NCBI GenBank assembly: GCA_022494885.1
Contig: JAGVSM010002866.1
Coordinates: 50,078 to 114,077 of the forward strand
DNA length: 64,000 nt
Direction of reading: 5' to 3'
Source of the DNA: Micrasema longulum
Taxonomy: Eukaryota; Arthropoda; Insecta; Trichoptera; Brachycentridae
Below are positions 62,428 through 64,000 of the stretch, piece after piece. The position numbers were made by a program, and so were the translations under genes. Position 1 is the stretch's first letter. The number at the start of each line of letters is the position of its first letter. Below the pieces are notes generated by a model that searched no databases, was not told the origin of the DNA, and saw nothing but the letters and a program-made list of their open reading frames with translations.

Positions 62428-62575
62428 GTAAGAGACAGGGGGAGAGCCGGCCGGCCGGGCCACGTACAAATATGTTTTGTTTGCGGTAACTTAACTCTAG
62501 GGTCAGATATTAGAAACTTCACTTTGCAATATTTCAACTGAAGCAATATCGTAGATAGGTAGGTGAAAAACTAAA

Positions 62576-62798
62576 GCTAGGGTTTCCTAGGACAGCGGTG
62601 CCCGTATTTTAACGGCCGTAGTGAACGGTGATGCAGTGGACAGCCGTCGTAAAGGTGATTAGAGAGTGGTTAAATGGTGTTGATAACACCGTTTTCCTAT
62701 AAAACCACACTCTAGTCACCTTTACGACGGCTGTCCACTGCATCACCGTTCACTACGGCCGTTAAAATACGGGCACCGCTGTCCTAGGAAACCCTAGC
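62576..62798. repeat. Long palindrome (hairpin element D), copy 2
   Basis: GCTAGGGTTTCCTAGGACAG and its mirror CTGTCCTAGGAAACCCTAGC bound arms of about 100 bases, including GCCCGTATTTTAACGGCCGT and GGTGATGCAGTGGACAGCCG. The loop GGTGTTGATAACACC is inverted relative to copy 1. Confidence 0.93.
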
Positions 62799-62936
62799 TT
62801 AAGACAGTGGCTAAAATTTTATGTAGAAATAAAGAAAAACGTCACAAAAATGTATGTGATTTAAAATGCTTGTATTTCTTTTCAAAAACAAAAAATAAGG
62901 ATTTTGCTTCAGCCACTTTCGTGTTCAATTTATTAA

Positions 62937-63285
62937 CATATTACAGCAGAGATGAAGAACATTTAAGAAAAGGTAATATAGAAGTCTAGGCATCTACATA
63001 AATAAAGGTTTCAGCTCTTTAACTTCACAAACATCAACAGATGAAAGAATTGAAGGAATATAGATGTTCAAATACAGGCAGAATGGTGAATGTTACACAG
63101 TGTGTAAAGTGGCCACTTAAACCAGCCATTGACAGGTCATAAGCCCTGTAGATGCCTAGACGTCTATATTACCTTCTCTTAAATGTTCTTCATCTCTGTT
63201 GTAATATGTTAATATAAACAGCTCCCCAGGGAGTTGAATCCAGTCCTTGTCTACAAAAATTTGGACAAACTTAAAATATTGTTCA
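62937..63285. repeat. Foldback/MITE family A copy with facing arms
   Basis: ACATATTACAGCAGAGATGAA is mirrored by TTCATCTCTGTTGTAATATGT. Between them are facing GAAGTCTAGGCATCTACA and TGTAGATGCCTAGACGTC arms and the GTTACACAGTGTGTAAAGTG body. Confidence 0.85.
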
Positions 63286-64000
63286 ATTTATTATCTTCAA
63301 ATTATGACAACAAATTTTAGTTCAATACTTAATATGAGAACCCAGATACCTAAGTTTATCAACAATATTTTATCTTCAAATTATCACAACAAATTTTAGT
63401 TCAATACTTAGTCTTTATATGAGAACCCAGATACCTAAGTTTATCAACAATATTTTATCTTCAAATTATCACAACAAATTTTAGTTCAATACTTAGTCTT
63501 TATATGAGAACCCAGATACCTAAGTTTATCAAAAATATTTTATCTTCAAATTATCACAACAAATTTTAGTTCAATACTTAGTCTTTATATGAGAACCCAG
63601 ATACCTAAGTTTATCAACAATATTTTATCTTCAAATTATCACAACAAATTTTAGTTCAATACTTAGTCTTTATATGAGAACCCAGATACCTAAGTTTATC
63701 AACAATATTTTATCTTCAAATTATCACAACAAATTTTAGTTCAATACTTAGTCTTTATATGAGAACCCAGATACCTAAGTTTATCAACAATATTTTATCT
63801 TCAAATTATGACAACAAATTTTAGTTCAATACTTAGTCTTTATATGAGAACCCAGATACCTAAGTTTATCAACAATATTTTATCTTCAAATTATCACAAC
63901 AAATTTTAGTTCAATACTTAGTCTTTATATGAGAACCCAGATACCTAAGTTTATCAACAATATTTTATCTTCAAATTATGACAACAAATTTTAGTTCAAT
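63276..64000. repeat. 85-bp tandem repeat, more than 8 copies, runs off the window
   Basis: AACAATATTTTATCTTCAAA recurs at 63,361 and then every 85 bases (63,446, 63,531 and so on to 63,956). Units include CAACAAATTTTAGTTCAATAC and GAGAACCCAGATACCTAAG. The first unit is shorter. Variation is minimal, chiefly TTATCACAAC versus TTATGACAAC. Confidence 0.96.

Noticed and set aside
1479..62427. HERC1 or another RCC1/HECT protein instead of HERC2
   Set aside because: The MIB/HERC2, UBA, CPH and DOC blocks appear in HERC2 order with near-identical motifs. HERC1 has SPRY and WD40 regions instead.
63276..64000. CRISPR-like regular repeat array
   Set aside because: Units are contiguous 85-bp tandem repeats with no variable spacers, inside an intron of a eukaryotic gene.
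1..64000. Any operon, phage, toxin or defence system
   Set aside because: The content is a spliced eukaryotic gene with transposable elements; no such genes were seen.

Overview
The window is eukaryotic genomic DNA, most likely from an arthropod and probably an insect. AT-rich, repeat-laden introns surround short GC-rich exons, and the repeats are non-LTR retrotransposon tails, tRNA-derived SINEs and hAT/pogo-type MITEs. A moth or butterfly would fit, but the sequence does not settle the order.

One gene occupies the window. On the + strand, 42 exons between 1,479 and 62,427 encode about 2,300 codons of a HERC2-type giant HECT E3 ubiquitin ligase. The window opens and closes inside introns, so the N-terminus is off the left edge, and RLD2, RLD3 and the catalytic HECT domain would lie off the right edge. 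Exons were called from GT-AG borders, matching codon phase across neighbouring exons, and recognisable HERC2 blocks in the correct order. These are: the end of RLD1 (exons 1-5), an alpha-helical region (6-13), a degenerate cytochrome b5-like domain (14-15), a linker with a long acidic insert (16-23), the MIB/HERC2 domain (24-25), a helical middle region (26-35), UBA (36-37), CPH (38-39), an SH3-like segment (39-40) and the start of the DOC/APC10 domain (41-42). No ZZ zinc finger was found between exons 40 and 41.

Six GC-rich exons (7, 23, 24, 29, 39, 42) contain breaks in the reading frame. At several of them the homology runs straight on with one base missing or added, and the outer splice phases still match the shifted frames. 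The likeliest cause is consensus indels in GC-rich sequence. A decaying gene copy is the alternative.

The introns hold degraded LINE 3' ends on both strands, two SINE families, three kinds of TIR elements with clear target-site duplications, at least four kinds of foldback/hairpin element (one family in about 15 copies) and several tandem arrays (61, 92, about 163 and 85 bp units). Notable structures are a pogo-like element containing a hAT element containing a LINE tail, two long palindromes 31 kb apart, and a 61-bp minisatellite that grew inside a LINE tail. I found no second host gene, functional tRNA/rRNA gene, CRISPR array or microbial-type system. The novelty here is in repeat architecture and in the state of the HERC2 gene.
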